DNA of 64,000 bases from Sinotaia quadrata (GCA_028829895.1 CM054182.1:19023001-19087000); one strand, 5' to 3'; positions 1 through 11,804 are shown, counted from the stretch's first letter. Notes: generated from the letters alone by a model not told the origin. Made by a program: numbers and translations.

Positions 1-1560
1 GAAATGAAGAGAACTCAACGTAGCATGCAAAACAAAACCTCGACTATTTGTAAATCAGCGATTATAATGGAAGGTGCTTGAACTCCTAAGGGGGAGAGAA
101 TGCGATGTTCCAATCGCAAGGTGACTAAGGTTAGGAAGTAAAGGCGCTGGCCAACCAGGTCAGGGTAAGATAAAATGATGGTCATTATAGAATTATACAC
201 AAGTGACGGCTCTCGCCACCGTGTTCGCGTTTGGCCGAAATTTAAAACCGCGAGACTGCTGGATACAAGGATTCTTCAGCCTAAGCACTTTGCTGGCTGT
301 CACGCAAAGTACGCTGGGACATGGCGGGTGGATCTGGCAACCCAAGCTCTCCTGCTAAGGAGAATGTGAGTGCGCGCAGTCTGTTGTGACTTACGTGACA
401 GATGAACTTTAACCCGCAATAAATAGCAATCAGGTAAATTGGTGAGGCCTGTGAGTCCCTTGGTACAGGTTAGAATAAAAAAAATAGTGTATACTGAAGT
501 TAGAAAAGAAATGCGTAAATTTTATTAAAGATTTCAGCAATGTGTCAATTGAGCATTTAAAAACAAATCTCGAGAAGACATGAAATTCTTCATTCTTAAT
601 AACTGAGTAGTTTCGGGCATTTCATGACAAATAATTATGCTTACAAGCAAACTGAAATGGGGAGGATATCAAACAAAGCCAACTGATTTTTATGATTACC
701 AGGATCAAATGAAAGTTTGCTGGCTGAAGACAGTTGTTGAAAAGGCAACTAACTTTTATATTCTGTTTTTCTGTAAAGAAAGCAAGTGTGTGTACGTTTT
801 CGGCAATTAAATAGCCTGAAAGTCGTTTCAAGACAAAAAAAAATAAAAAATAACAATACACTCATTTACAAAGGGTATAGCTAGTCCATTGCGAACGGGT
901 TGACAGTGGTGAAGAATACCATGCACAGAATCAAAGTTAAAATAAAACCATGAAGCCCTGTTCGTCATTCTTCATATATCAAACGTATAAATATCTATTC
1001 TTATTGTTTCAGAATCTATTATCCAAATAAGTATATTCTCTAGACGTAGAACGGAGCATTCCCCTTTTATCCATAGTCTCTGACTGCATGACTTTGACCT
1101 AATTACCTCACTCTGTTCTCTAAAATATAACCTTGATCTAATTAATTTGACATACTCTCTAGAAACAGAATCTTCACTTACCCATATTACTCTTCTGCCC
1201 GAGTGATACATTTTAAAAGTAAACTCATTCTTCATGGTTGTTTATTTAGCTACTGTTGTAAATGTTAATGATACGTCATTGCAGATATTAGTATTTGCAT
1301 TTTGTATTCTAGGAAAAAAAGGGTACGTGCAACAAAACATAATCCCCAAATATCTACTGTATCCCGGATATGCACGTGGAATATGTTTTCATTGCTAATG
1401 GTTACTATATCTATAGTTCTATACTATACAAAGTGTCATTATTGATTCATATCAGCGTATCGAAGTTCATTCATGGTGCTGCAGTACGTCACAGTTTCTT
1501 GAAAAAGTTATCCCTTAAAACTGTTTGGGGTAATTTTATGTGTAATTACATTATACAGAT
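1..1560. other. No gene seen, left edge of window
   Basis: This stretch lies downstream (minus-strand sense) of the BMP-like coding exon and should be part of that gene's first coding intron. I see no exon with a matching phase and no repeat array. A moderately GC-rich, non-repetitive patch lies at about 180-400; its 64-codon open frame has no recognisable domain and is probably chance. The remainder is AT-rich unique sequence. Confidence 0.5.
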
Positions 1561-1570
1561 ATCTGGAGAA

Positions 1571-1572
<2 letters not shown>

Positions 1573-1659
<87 letters not shown>

Positions 1660-1660
1660 C
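1573..1660. repeat. (GA)n / (GACA)n compound microsatellite
   Basis: About 44 bp of GA dinucleotides run directly into about 44 bp of ACAG tetranucleotides. It lies in the presumed first intron of the BMP-like gene. Open frames across it on both strands are artefacts of the repeat. Confidence 0.95.
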
Positions 1661-1852
1661 AGAGATAGAGATCCTAATACGAAAAATATGCCATATATTT
1701 GTGCAGATTTTGTTGTAAGACAGTATTATCCTTTGCAAAAAGTCTTAAATCTGTTCTGGATCCTTAGATACACTGAGATATGCAGCACCATCTGACGTTT
1801 GATCTAAGACTGTAATCTGTGAATTGTTGAAGCTAAAGTATTTCTTACTCAC

Positions 1853-2297
1853 CGATCTCGGCATGGATGCTGCGCACGGTGTTGCCCAAATCAGGTCCAT
1901 TGCGCATGTCCCCGGAGCGATACTTCTCGTACAAATCCAACACGTATCTGGGCATGGGAAGTGGCTTATGAGGATCTGGTAAAAGTTGGCGTTTCTTATG
2001 CGGCTCGGAGCCAGAGGACGATGGAAGACGCAGGATTTTCCGAACCGCTTCGTGAAGCAGGACATTCTTCACAATGCCATCATCAGGTGCCAGCCCACTC
2101 TCACTTCTGTCAACGGTTTCTTCAGAAGGAATAGCAGTTCCTTCCATGCTAGGCTTTTCGCCTACTAATTCCCCCTTCCAACTCTTGTCGGCAGAGTTCT
2201 GTGTTGCCGAGGACAACGCCAAAAGCCCAATGCTGATAGTAACTGCGGTCCAACTCCACCACAGGATTGTGGTCCGCTGAAGTCGCATCATCATCAT
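1853..2297 (-). CDS. BMP/TGF-beta-family precursor, first coding exon (partial gene)
   Basis: The exon encodes residues 1-148 plus one base of a secreted growth-factor precursor. It opens with four consecutive Met codons (start ambiguous; the first is taken), then a hydrophobic signal peptide at about residues 11-32. A low-complexity acidic stretch follows, and then a propeptide segment: LHEAVRKILRLP near residue 81, a KKRQ dibasic stretch at 101-104, PRYVLDLYEKY at 117-127 and GNTVRSI at 138-144. The pairing of a P-x-Y-x-LDLY motif with NTVRS shortly after is typical of BMP2/4, BMP3 and ADMP-type propeptides. The frame ends at a strong donor (G|GTGAGTAAG at 1852). Mature cysteine-knot exons are not in the window, so the subfamily cannot be fixed. 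In this family the ligand is secreted, cleaved by furin-like proteases and signals through serine/threonine kinase receptors. Confidence 0.85.
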
Positions 2298-2900
2298 GAC
2301 TCATTGGATCTTAACCTGTGACGCACTGCCACGCGTAACCAAAGACACAAGACGGCACGGTCATTCCAAGCAAGAACTATCTTAGAGAGAGAGGATTATT
2401 AACTCTAGTTTGTTGGTTTCGCTTTGTTTAATCCACAATTTTCAAGCGGAAATGTACCGAGTTACGTCGATTTTTGGTAGATTTGCATTTAGGCTTTGTT
2501 AGGAGAAAAATCATTTGCATGACACAACATTAGCACGCATAATCGTCGACAGAAATGTGCATATATCCACCTGAATAAAACCAAACACCAAACAATTTTC
2601 TTTACTGACAACGATACACCACATTCACTTTCTGGTTCAACGTAATCACTTCTCAGGAAAACGTAATTCACATTCAAGGACGACGTAAATCATTCTATAA
2701 GACGATATAATCATCACAATTCTACATTGACTCTCAGGTATTTAAAAAATAGAGTCAATGATCATGCTGTGAAAACACTTTTGTGTTGGTTTTTTTTTTT
2801 TTTTTTGATTGACGACAGTTTGAGCAAATTAAGAAATTATTATCGCAAATCACACATCAGAACAAACAATGTTGAGGGCGATTAAAAAGAAAACCACTCT
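2298..2900 (-). other. Upstream/5' UTR region of the BMP-like gene
   Basis: This is unique sequence immediately upstream of the four ATG codons. It includes a poly-T run at about 2790-2806. I see no open coding exon. Whether it is continuous 5' UTR or contains a UTR intron cannot be told from the sequence alone. Confidence 0.4.
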
Positions 2901-3190
2901 CACAAAACTGAACTTGTGAACCGGTCCCAGACACCAAAACTCGTAGAACTGTAAAAGCCGCGCGCTGTAGGGCTTCGGGAACTAATACGCCACGCCGCGT
3001 GCGGGGACTAACTTATCAGTCGAAGATGTTGCAGGTTGCGGAAAGTACAGTATAGTGAAGTAGTCGGTCGGTCGGCGTGCGCAGTCAGTGGATAGATTCG
3101 AATAGTCCGTCCCGCTCGAGCCTGATCGGCGCTCCGACTACAGGGGCGAGACAGCGAGGCGGCGTCGGCGAGGGTTGAAGATGTTCTATC
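2900..3190 (-). promoter_or_regulatory. CpG-rich candidate promoter of the BMP-like gene
   Basis: This is a compact GC- and CpG-rich block in otherwise AT-rich DNA, 0.6-0.9 kb upstream of the start codon. It contains CCGCGCGC, CACGCCGCGTGCGGGG and a short CGGT tandem (about 3062-3074). The position and composition fit a TATA-less CpG promoter or a GC-rich first untranslated exon. No TATA box or initiator can be assigned with confidence, so this is an inference from context. Confidence 0.35.
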
Positions 3191-3300
3191 TTGCAGTGTT
3201 TACTGACATGGTTCGACTCTTCACGTTCCCACTATTCGCTCGTTGACGCAGAAACTTACTTCTGCAAGTTTTTTGCGCCGCGCGTTTACTTTGATTTTCT

Positions 3301-3315
3301 TTGCTGCTGCTGCTG

Positions 3316-3351
<36 letters not shown>
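3301..3351. repeat. (TGC)n followed by (GT)n microsatellite
   Basis: Five TGC triplets are followed by about 16 GT dinucleotides. Several open frames cross it in both directions; all are explained by the repeat. Confidence 0.9.
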
Positions 3352-4000
3352 ACACAAGAGCGCTTATCTTTTTGCTGTTCGCACCTTCTGCTTGTTTTTT
3401 TCTCGTCACCAATGACGATATTTGCAAGATTATCGTCACCAAATCGTTCACTAGTCAGCGATCCCGTTGATAACAGTTGTGTCGGGACGGACAAGGGGAC
3501 GTTTTGCCGATTGTATCTCTGGGCTGGAAAACAACCTGTTATCGTAAACAACTCAGCGAGTGATACGCTTCTCCTTGAACCGCCACAAGATGTCGTTAAT
3601 GGGAAGACAACTCTGCGCCCTCTTTGAAAGCCCGAGTAAATTCCGTCCGCATGGCGCCAGTCGCACCTGCCATCCAGCTCTCAAGACCCCGCCTTTTCTG
3701 AGGAGAACCAATGAGGTTTAAGGACAACCGTGAACACCGCCCATCGCCATTCACAACTTAGAAACTCCCTGGCGGCGTGACTGTCTGTCACGGAATGCTT
3801 TGGGCGCATTGGAGCCAGTGGCGCCGGGACTCCTTTCCATCTTAGGCAACTTTACGTTACGCACGTGCTAGAATTATGCCGCCAAGTTCAATGCAGTTGT
3901 CTCCTCTTGGCCGGAATTGTGTCAGTGAGCCGCTGTATACTGGTTTGGACTTGGACTGTGCGTCTTTACTTGTATTACATTCAAGTTTAAATAAGCATGT
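3352..4000. other. Unique, moderately GC-rich upstream sequence
   Basis: No gene is recognised. The part from about 3480 to 3880 is relatively CpG-rich (for example GGCGCCAG, GGCGGCGTGA, GTGGCGCCGGG) and repeat-free. It may belong to the regulatory upstream region of the BMP-like gene, but no specific site is identifiable. Confidence 0.35.
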
Positions 4001-4004
4001 GTGG

Positions 4005-4012
4005 TGTGATGT

Positions 4013-4048
<36 letters not shown>

Positions 4049-4072
4049 CGTGTGTGTGCGTGCGTATGTGTG
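4005..4072. repeat. (TG)n / (TGCG)n microsatellite
   Basis: Imperfect TG dinucleotides are interrupted by CG steps. The open frames through it are repeat artefacts. Confidence 0.9.
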
Positions 4073-4344
4073 TGAATGGTCATTCCCCCCATCTCCAACT
4101 TATGAGCAGTTTTGTGTTGCTTATTTTGTTTTGTTTTTTGGCAGAATATGATTAGGCCTATATCAAACAAACAAAACCCATACGCATCCACACCCATAAT
4201 TTATGTGTGTGTCTGAGTGTGAGTGAATTCTGCGGTCTGACAGGTAGGAACGCCATTCTTGTCAGTTTTATGGAAGTTTCTCTCCGTCGTTCTGATTTAT
4301 AATTTCTCGCTTCATACTTCGCTTACTGCTGATGAAGTTGTAAG

Positions 4345-4710
4345 TAATGCAAACAACATATTTCTGTGTTTGTGTGGATATATATGTCTGTGTTTATGGT
4401 TTTATATGCGTATTTTATGCATGTATTAGTATGCATGATACACAAGAGATATGCTGTATGTATATATTTGTATGTTTGTTATTGTGTGCGTTTTTCATTT
4501 ATACATAGGTTTATGTGGGTATGTGTATTTTATGTGTATGTTGTATGCGTGTGTTGGTATGTCTATATATATATGTATTTCTTTGTATGTATGTGTTTGA
4601 ATGTTGGTAATTGTGCTTCATATATGTATGTACGTGTACGTATGTTTATAATGTTTATATCTGTGAATTTGTATGTGCATGCAAACATGATGTTATATGT
4701 ATGTCAAATC
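4345..4710. repeat. TATG/TGTG-rich low-complexity tract
   Basis: About 360 bp are built of degenerate TRTG words (TATGTATG, TGTGTTTGTG). A 120-codon open frame across it has only Tyr/Val/Cys/Met-rich low-complexity content and is not a gene. Confidence 0.8.
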
Positions 4711-5200
4711 AAGTCATTTTCATCCTGAATGGCCACACGGCTCATACACTTAATATACCAGCTGAAAGCCCGGTACAGTCAGTTTCTAATGGTCAATTTC
4801 TAATGGTCAGTTTCCAATGATCAATTTTTCTCATTATAAATCTAACACGAAACATGAACTGACTCACCCAATGAAGTTTATGTTGGTGATTGTAACTCTA
4901 GATGTTGGTTTTGTGTGCTACATTCACTCCACTCTCACCTGCAGCGGAAAGCAAATAGATAATCACAACACGATTTGATTGGCTACTCATAAGATAGATT
5001 GATATTGGCTCGCCCCCAGTCATGCTCAATCACGCGGAGACAGGTGTTGGCATTTGATTAAAATAAACAGAAGAGTCAGGCAAATGACCTCAGTGACATT
5101 TAAACTGTAAATAAATGTAGATTGAACCACTGTCTACTTACATATTTAAGAAGCAAAGCTACTTTGATACAATAGACTGCAAAGTGTGCAAAAACCATTG
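4711..5200. other. Unique sequence, nothing recognised
   Basis: AT-rich unique DNA without coding potential or a clear array. A 14-bp block, AATGGTCARTTTCY, occurs twice in tandem near 4790-4815. Confidence 0.4.
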
Positions 5201-5760
5201 TAGCATAAAAACTCACTCATTAAGTTAACACTCCAAATAAACGTGTAATTTTATCTCCAAGACTCACTGTCCTCAATAGGCACTTAGCGTTACAAGACTA
5301 ACTAGAATTGTGAATTGTTTAAATGTGCGTTTAGCATGCTATAGAGAATGTCCATGAACTGCTGATCTCTTGAGACTAATCTGGGCACTCCTTTGCAGAA
5401 TTAGTTCCTCTCAAGCAGAAAAACAATGTAGCAATTTCTAGTAACTTCCTTAAACCGGAAATTCTCTGATGTAGTCGAGCATTCCTTGCCGTCATACATT
5501 AACAGAGTGCAGTGTATCCTTACACTGGGGTAGAAATTTCTCAAATCTACCATGGTTGTAGCAGTTTATAAATCAAGAAACCAGGAAATGCTAGGAATTC
5601 CAGAGATTCTAGAATAGAAGGCTGCTTCTTCCCTATAAAATATGATCAGGGAACAAACGCTAAGTTCTCCAGTTTATTCATCTCTAACTCCATTCTTTCT
5701 TACATTCAACTCTCAACTAACTGTTTCCTGCAACAGTATTTATTAGCCCATTGATGTATG
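5200..5760 (-). repeat. Dispersed repeat family, copy 1 (minus orientation)
   Basis: Read on the minus strand, this segment matches the 5' part of the repeats at 58.5 and 62.3 kb. Shared landmarks in order are GCTAATAAATACTGTTGCAG, GAAAGAATGGAGTTAGAGAT, GGGAAGAAGCAGCC, ACTGCACTCTGTT and ATTAGTCTC. The similarity fades towards 5.2 kb and the 3' half found at 59.0-59.6 kb is absent. There is no coding capacity. The class is unknown. Confidence 0.75.
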
Positions 5761-6361
5761 AATGAAATGTGGTTACATATAATTTCCAGTAAATGAACGT
5801 TTAAAATAGGGAAGTATAAAATGTTCATGTTTTAAAATGAACACAGCATATTCACATTATACGACCTTAAACTTTCAAAAAAGTCATTAATGAAGTCATA
5901 AAGCTTAAACAATTTAGTTTTGTGTACATGATCATATAATTATCAATGACTAGTTTATCATTTAAGCATTAAATTCGCCGATCACATGACAGTGCTGCGA
6001 GAACAATAGAACGATTAAAAGAAACAACTTTGGACCCTGCAGTTTAATTTTTTTTAAAACCGGGTTGCACTCGAAAATCAACCCACTTGAATAAAAAGTT
6101 AAGCTCTGCGGCATTCGCTTACTTAAGTATGAAGATTTACAATAATTAATCGACCCGTTTTGCATAGCATACGCACCACCACAAACACACATATTTTATA
6201 TAAACAGTTTTGTGGCTTTTTTCTCCCAGTGTTTTTATTTATTTTTTAAAAATCCAGTGTTTATTGTTTTGTTTTTCCTGCACTTATTTCAAATAGCCTC
6301 TTAAGTATACGAAAACTATAGCAGCCATTTCAGTTTCTTTCCTCTTTGTTTTCTGTGTCTT
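5761..6361. other. AT-rich unique sequence
   Basis: No gene, array or known element is recognised. Short open frames here lack composition or motifs that suggest coding. Confidence 0.4.
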
Positions 6362-6362
6362 T

Positions 6363-6500
6363 CCTTTGAAATTTCACCTGGAGACTTACACAGTACAAAG
6401 ATGCCACACTTTTCGCCTTTTCTGGGTCTATCCTTTGAAATTTCACCTGGCGTCTTACGCAGTACAAGAATGCCACAATTGACGCCTTTTTGGGGGTGCG
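6363..6500. repeat. 69-bp unit duplicated in tandem
   Basis: Two adjacent copies begin CCTTTGAAATTTCACCTGG at 6363 and 6432. Each carries CAGTACAA and ATGCCACA in the same order. The minus-strand open frame over it is simply this duplication. Confidence 0.85.
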
Positions 6501-6649
6501 GCCAAACTAGTCGACGCAGCAAAATTGAAACAGTTGTGACATGCGTAACTGCCGATAAGAACTGTGGGATAACACTAGCAGGTAAATAGGTCTAGTCACG
6601 TGACAATAATACCTGTCGGCTGTCATTAAAAGACGCTTAACATGCGCAG

Positions 6650-6975
6650 CACGGGGGTGCCGCCATTATGGTTCTTAAAACTGCTGGATTGTCTTTCCAA
6701 GCATTGCCACTGTATTGGTGTTAATAGCATGGTGCCGCCATTATGATTCTCAAAACGGCACGGTTGTCTTTCTGACGATACCACTGTATTGCTACCAGCA
6801 AACAGTGCCGCCATTACACTGCCACTAAAGCCTTGTTGTTATTATTTGCCACCATTATGTTCTCACAACGGCCATGTTGTCTGTCTAGCTCTGTGTTGTT
6901 ATTGTTATCTGCAACACTTTGTCACCATTATGTTTTCACAATGTCCATGTTGTCTGCTACATTATTGCTTGTAGC
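6650..6975. repeat. Diverged tandem repeat, ~75-80 bp
   Basis: Four or five diverged copies share GCCGCCATTATG (or CACCATTATG), CTCAAAACGG and a GTTGTCTTTC/GTTGTCTG word. Divergence indicates an old array. Confidence 0.65.
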
Positions 6976-7359
6976 GAGGAAAAAAACCCAGAAATAAAAC
7001 AACAAAACTTTATATCTATTTCCCGATCTCTGGTGTTTGCCATGATATGACAGTAGTTTCTTAAGCAGCTGCAACAACAACAGGAAAAAATAATTGCACT
7101 GTGCTGCAATCCTGCTTATATTAAGAGACAGCTCCCCCCCCCACCTCCATTACACAAACAAGCACCCAAACAAACCGTACATATCGAAAAACCACAGCAT
7201 CTGGAAGTACAAGATCTAGATGGTAATAGAAGTCACCTCTCACTGGCACCAAATCATCGGAGCGGTGAGCCGGCAAAATTGTATTATCAAACATCGACTG
7301 TCAACAAGAAGTTGTCACGAAGATGAGATTTGTCAGTAATTAACACATCAGAAGTGTTA

Positions 7360-7690
7360 TGCAGCTAATCATGTACACAAGTAAGCTTTTTAATGTCTTA
7401 AGAACATTTATGTCGTCAGCAACACAGCACAACGGTAATAAATGTGACGTGTATATCAGATAATCATATACATACAACATCAGCTTTATAATGCCCGGAC
7501 AAGTGAGAAGATTTCTGTCGTCATCAACACAGCACAACGGTAATAAGAGTGACGTGTATATCAGATAATCATGTACATACAACGTCAGTTTTATAATGCC
7601 CGGACAAGTGAGAAGATTTCTGTCGTCATCAATATAGCACAACTGTACTAATAGTGACGTGTATAACAGATAATCATGGGAATCCTGACG
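7360..7690. repeat. 105-bp tandem repeat, ~3 copies
   Basis: The word GTGACGTGTATA recurs at 7444, 7549 and 7654, in each case followed by CAGATAATCATG. In between are AATGCCCGGACAAGTGAGAA and TCTGTCGTCATCAA. The 100-codon minus-strand frame is the repeat read through. Confidence 0.9.
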
Positions 7691-7777
7691 TGTATAACAG
7701 TAAGGTGTGCTTTATGTCTGGTGGTCTCGATGCCAAACATATTTGAAAGTTGCTGATGATTTTAAATAATATAACTT

Positions 7778-8140
7778 CCTTCCATACCCCCTATACTTCT
7801 TTCTATACCTCCCCTATACTTCCTTCCATACCCCCTATACTTCTATCTACGCCTCCCCTATCCTTCCATACCCCCTATACTTTTATCTACGCCTCCCCTA
7901 TACTTCCTTCCATACCCCTCATACTTCTATCTACGCCTCCCCTATACTTCCTTCCATACCCCCTATACTTCTATCTACGCCTCCCCTATACTTCCTTCCA
8001 TACCCCCTATACTTCTATCTACGCCTCCCCTATACTTCCTTCCATACCCCCTATACTTCTATCTACACCTCCCCTTTACTTCCTTCCATACCTCCCCCAA
8101 TACTTCATTCTATACATCCGCCTATACTTCATTCTAGACC
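7778..8140. repeat. 44-bp pyrimidine-rich minisatellite, ~8 copies
   Basis: The unit is built from CTTCCTTCCATACCCCC, TATACTTCTATCTACGCC and TCCCC. Almost all purines are A on this strand. The 158-codon frame over it is an artefact. Confidence 0.95.
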
Positions 8141-8595
8141 CCACCCCCTCTCATGAACCACTATATCAAACAAACAATTACAATGGTATGCTAATGCGTC
8201 ATTCTGGACATACACATATCTCTTGATCCACTTCTTCAAGCAAACATCAAACGAACACGCCCTACTTTAGGAAAATGGATCCTCATATTTACATGTGTTT
8301 GGGAATTGCAGTCTTGTCAGCTACTTGTTTGTCAAACTAGGCGTCAGTCATCATTCGTTTCATAAACTTTATCTCACTTCACTGCGAAATCGGTGCAAAC
8401 CAAAAACACTCACTACTAAATTCGTTTTAATCCTGTTCATTTTAACCCTGCTATCTATCGGAGTGAAAATCACACATTTTTTTGTTTGTTGCATCCTACT
8501 TCTTTTCTACTGCAGTGTGCTGTTCACTATGTCGTGTATATGACGCTTATGGCGGCAATAGGCAATAATGATTGGCGCTTTCCCGATTATTAATA
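8141..8595. other. Unique sequence between two arrays
   Basis: No gene is recognised. An 82-codon frame at 8295-8543 is hydrophobic, with no motif, start context or splice sites that support coding. Confidence 0.35.
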
Positions 8596-8599
8596 AATT

Positions 8600-8985
8600 G
8601 GATTTGTATTAATGGTTAGAGTTATGATTAAGATTAGACTTAATCATTAATACAGCGTTCAGAATTAGTTATGATTAAGGTTAGGTCTAAACACGAATAC
8701 AGCGGTACAGAATTAGAGTTATGATTATGAATACAGCGGTACAGAATTAGAGTTATGATTATGAATACAGCGGTACAGAATTAGAGTTATGATTATGAAT
8801 ATAGCGAATCAGAATTAGAGTTATGATTATGAATACAGCGATACAGAATTAGAGTTATGATTATGAATACAGCGAATCAGAATTAGAGTTATGATTATGA
8901 ATACAGCGGTACAGAATTAGAGTTATGATTATGAATACAGCGATACAGAATTAGAGTTATGATTAGGGTTAGGTCTGAACGCGGT
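8600..8985. repeat. 34-bp minisatellite A, ~9-10 copies
   Basis: The unit includes ACAGAATTAGAGTTATGATT and ATGAATACAGCG. Outer copies (8600-8690) are diverged and inner ones nearly identical, alternating between CGGTACAG, CGATACAG and CGAATCAG variants. Confidence 0.93.
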
Positions 8986-9217
8986 TACAGTTACCAATGA
9001 GTGCATTGTGCGACTACACGATTCTAAAGGTCAACGGTCATTTCAAATCTGTAATCCAAATGCAGGTCAGTATCAATATTCTTACTGTTCCACACTTAAT
9101 TTATGTCCTAATAATATCATCTAATTTATTAATTATTCTTGATTCATATACAGTTGATTAATTAATCAGTAACTCAAGATAATCACACAACACAGAGGCC
9201 TGCAAACATTCCAGATT

Positions 9218-9938
9218 GCTGTACCATTTCAGAGAACGGCAATAACAAGATATAGCCATTTCAGAGAACGGCAATAACAAGATTTATAGCCAGTTCAGAG
9301 AACGGCAATAAGATTTATAGCCATTTCAGAGAACGGCAATAACAAGATTTATAGCCATTTCAGAGAACGGCAATAAGATTTATAGCCATTTCAGAGAACG
9401 GCAATAACAAGATTTATAGCCAGTTCAGAGAACGGCAATAAGATTTATAGCCATTTCAGAGAACGGCAATAACAAGATTTATAGCCATTTCAGAGAACGG
9501 CAATAACAAGATTTATAGCCATTTCAGAGAACGGCAATAACAAGATTTATAGCCATTTCAGAGAACGGCAATAACAAGATTTATAGCCATTTCAGAGAAC
9601 GGCAATAACAAGATTTATAGCCATTTCAGAGAACGGCAATAACAAGATTTATAGCCATTTCAGAGAACGGCAATAACAAGATTTATAGCCATTTCAGAGA
9701 ACGGCAATAACAAGATTTATAGCCATTTCAGAGAACGGCAATAACAAGATTTATAGCCATTTCAGAGAACGGCAATAACAAGATTTATAGCCATTTCAGA
9801 GAACGGCAATAACAAGATTTATAGCCATTTCAGAGAACGGCAATAACAAGATTTATAGCCATTTCAGAGAACGGCAATAACAAGATTTATAGCCATTTCA
9901 GAGAACGGCAATAACAAGATTTATAGCCATTTCAGAGA
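9218..9938. repeat. 34-bp minisatellite B, ~21 copies
   Basis: The unit contains CATTTCAGAGAACGGCAATA and ACAAGATTTATAGC. Copies before about 9470 include a shorter variant lacking three bases (AATAAGATT). Copies after that are almost uniform. It is unrelated in sequence to the 34-bp array 230 bp to its left. Confidence 0.97.
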
Positions 9939-10650
9939 TCGACACAAAAGAACGGATCACTTTTAGAGTGCGAAGTCTGCATAACGTCATTGTTCCTGTG
10001 TTGGCATGGCTTGAGAGCCACTATAAAAAGAATGAAGAGTACAACACAAGTTTTAACAATATATATGAAAATGGTGCAAAGCGCGAATGGTACACTACAT
10101 TAGTAAGACTGTTAGACAATTCCTCCAAATGTCAAATGTTCTTATACAAAAGTGATGTCCACGTTATTGCTGCAAATATCAAAGTGACGATGTACAAGAT
10201 ACTGCTGCAAGTGTCAAATGTTCTTTTATGTATAAGTGACGATATACATATCACTACAAATGTCAAATCTTCTTTATATACAAGTGAGGAATGCTCACAG
10301 GCAACGTTCTCTCTATTATTTTTCATCTGTGCGTGGAACTTTTTCCAGTGTAGGCGTACCTGGCGGTTGTTTGACCTTGCTAGTTTTATTGCGCGGAATT
10401 TTGAAACTGCTGCGCGGCATTTTCTAATGAGCTGTGCGGCTGCGCCATTATTATTATTTTTTTTTTTTTGCTCACAGATTGTGCAACAGTGCCGGCAAAT
10501 TATTTTGTTACCTCTGCAACTCCCACATGATCTCTATCAAAATCTGTGATATTTATGTGAATCACGTTTGTTTACTGCTGCAAAAGACCAATATCCTTCT
10601 GTCAAGACTTATGCTATTTATATGACAGATAGTATTGTGTGAAACTGCTG
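9939..10650. other. Unique sequence with weak internal repeats, probably non-coding
   Basis: A 193-codon plus-strand frame (9968-10549) spans this stretch. Its first half contains degenerate ~60-bp repeats (TGTCAAATGTTCTT followed by AAGTGA). The frame encodes poly-Phe from a T-run and has no recognised domain. I read it as chance rather than a gene. Confidence 0.5.
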
Positions 10651-10654
10651 CAAA

Positions 10655-11062
10655 CATTCGCAAGTTGTGATATTAATGATGACGTAACTGAAGTAATGAC
10701 CAATATTTATAGTGTTTACAAATTGTGATATTAATGATGACGTAACTGAAGTAACGACCTATAGTTAAAGTGTTGACAAATTGTGATATTAATGATGACG
10801 TAACTGAAGTAACGACCTATAGTTAAAGTGTTGACAAATTGTGATATTAATGATGACGTAACTGAAGTAACGACCTATAGTTAAAGTGTTGACAAATTGT
10901 GATATTAATGATGACGTAACTGAAGTAACGAACTATAGTTAAAGTGTTGACAAATTGTGATATTAATGATGACGTAACTGAAGTAACGAACTATAGTTAA
11001 AGTGTTGAAAAATTGTGATATTAATGATGACGTAACTGAAGTAACGACCTATAGTTAAAGAT
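10655..11062. repeat. 58-bp minisatellite, ~7 copies (source block)
   Basis: The unit contains TTGTGATATTAATGATGACG, TAACTGAAGTAACGA and CTATAGTTAAAGTGTTGAC. The same unit reappears at 13.99-14.19 kb together with the flank that follows here (11063-11240). Confidence 0.97.
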
Positions 11063-11240
11063 ATTAATGCCAATGTAACTGGAAAAAAACGACCTATACT
11101 ACAGTTTGCTAAGAATGGCGGCATTCAGTGAGTGCATACAGCTGAAGAATTGAACATTTTTTTCACCCACTTGTTTATGAGTGGCAACCCACAGACCAAT
11201 AAATTAAATAAACTAGCAATAAATCCAATCTATACATCTC
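11063..11240. repeat. Flank copied to 14.2 kb
   Basis: This 3' flank of the 58-bp array (from GGAAAAAAACGACCTAT to AATAAATCCAATCT) is duplicated almost perfectly at 14205-14355. Confidence 0.9.
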
Positions 11241-11800
11241 AACAACCTTCACTTGAGTACGGAACGCTTGATTTAGTGCGGCCCTCCCCCCCTCCACTCC
11301 CGTCTCTTTCTCTGGGCAAACAGTCTGCTTGCAAAAACTTCTTGGTATAAACAAGGAAAATCCTTGAAATTCCCCTTGAGCTTTTCCAAAGCATTATTAT
11401 GCAACAAATAAGCAAGATGGCGATAATAGCACTGTCTTCATGGAGGCCTGCGCTCCCTAAGCAGACGCCAGAGACAATCAAATGCCAAACTAACTTCGAC
11501 AGCAATCACCATCACAACATAGAAGAGCACTCGAGGAACCCGCCAGATCGTTTTTATAACCACCATCAGCAGATAACAGCACAAGAAACGCAAGAATCAA
11601 CTAAAATGTAAGAAAAGACCACGCCTATCTGGCATTTCAACAATGAACCACGTCGGTTACAGGAATGATAAAATAACAAAAAACAAGAAGAAAGTAAAGT
11701 GATTAAAAAAAGGAACTCTGGCCACACACAAAATATTTGAGTAAATCAAAATGGACGCTGGAACAAGTGTGCACAATGTTCAGGGACTAAATAGGAGAAG
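11241..11800. other. Unique sequence, nothing recognised
   Basis: No gene is identified. Open frames on both strands lack motifs. An A-rich stretch lies at about 11660-11715. Confidence 0.35.
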
Positions 11801-11804
11801 CTAT

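Noticed and set aside
972..1235. 87-codon minus-strand frame as a further exon of the BMP-like gene
   Set aside because: No propeptide or cysteine-knot motif and no acceptor with a fitting phase.
7750..8226. 158-codon open frame
   Set aside because: It is a read-through of a 44-bp pyrimidine-rich minisatellite.
9218..9938. CRISPR-like array
   Set aside because: Thirty-four bp direct repeats abut each other with no unique spacers, the genome is eukaryotic and there are no cas genes. The same holds for all other 24-48 bp arrays here.
9968..10549. 193-codon plus-strand open frame as a gene
   Set aside because: It contains degenerate internal repeats and a poly-Phe run encoded by a T-tract, has no domain, and begins right after a minisatellite.
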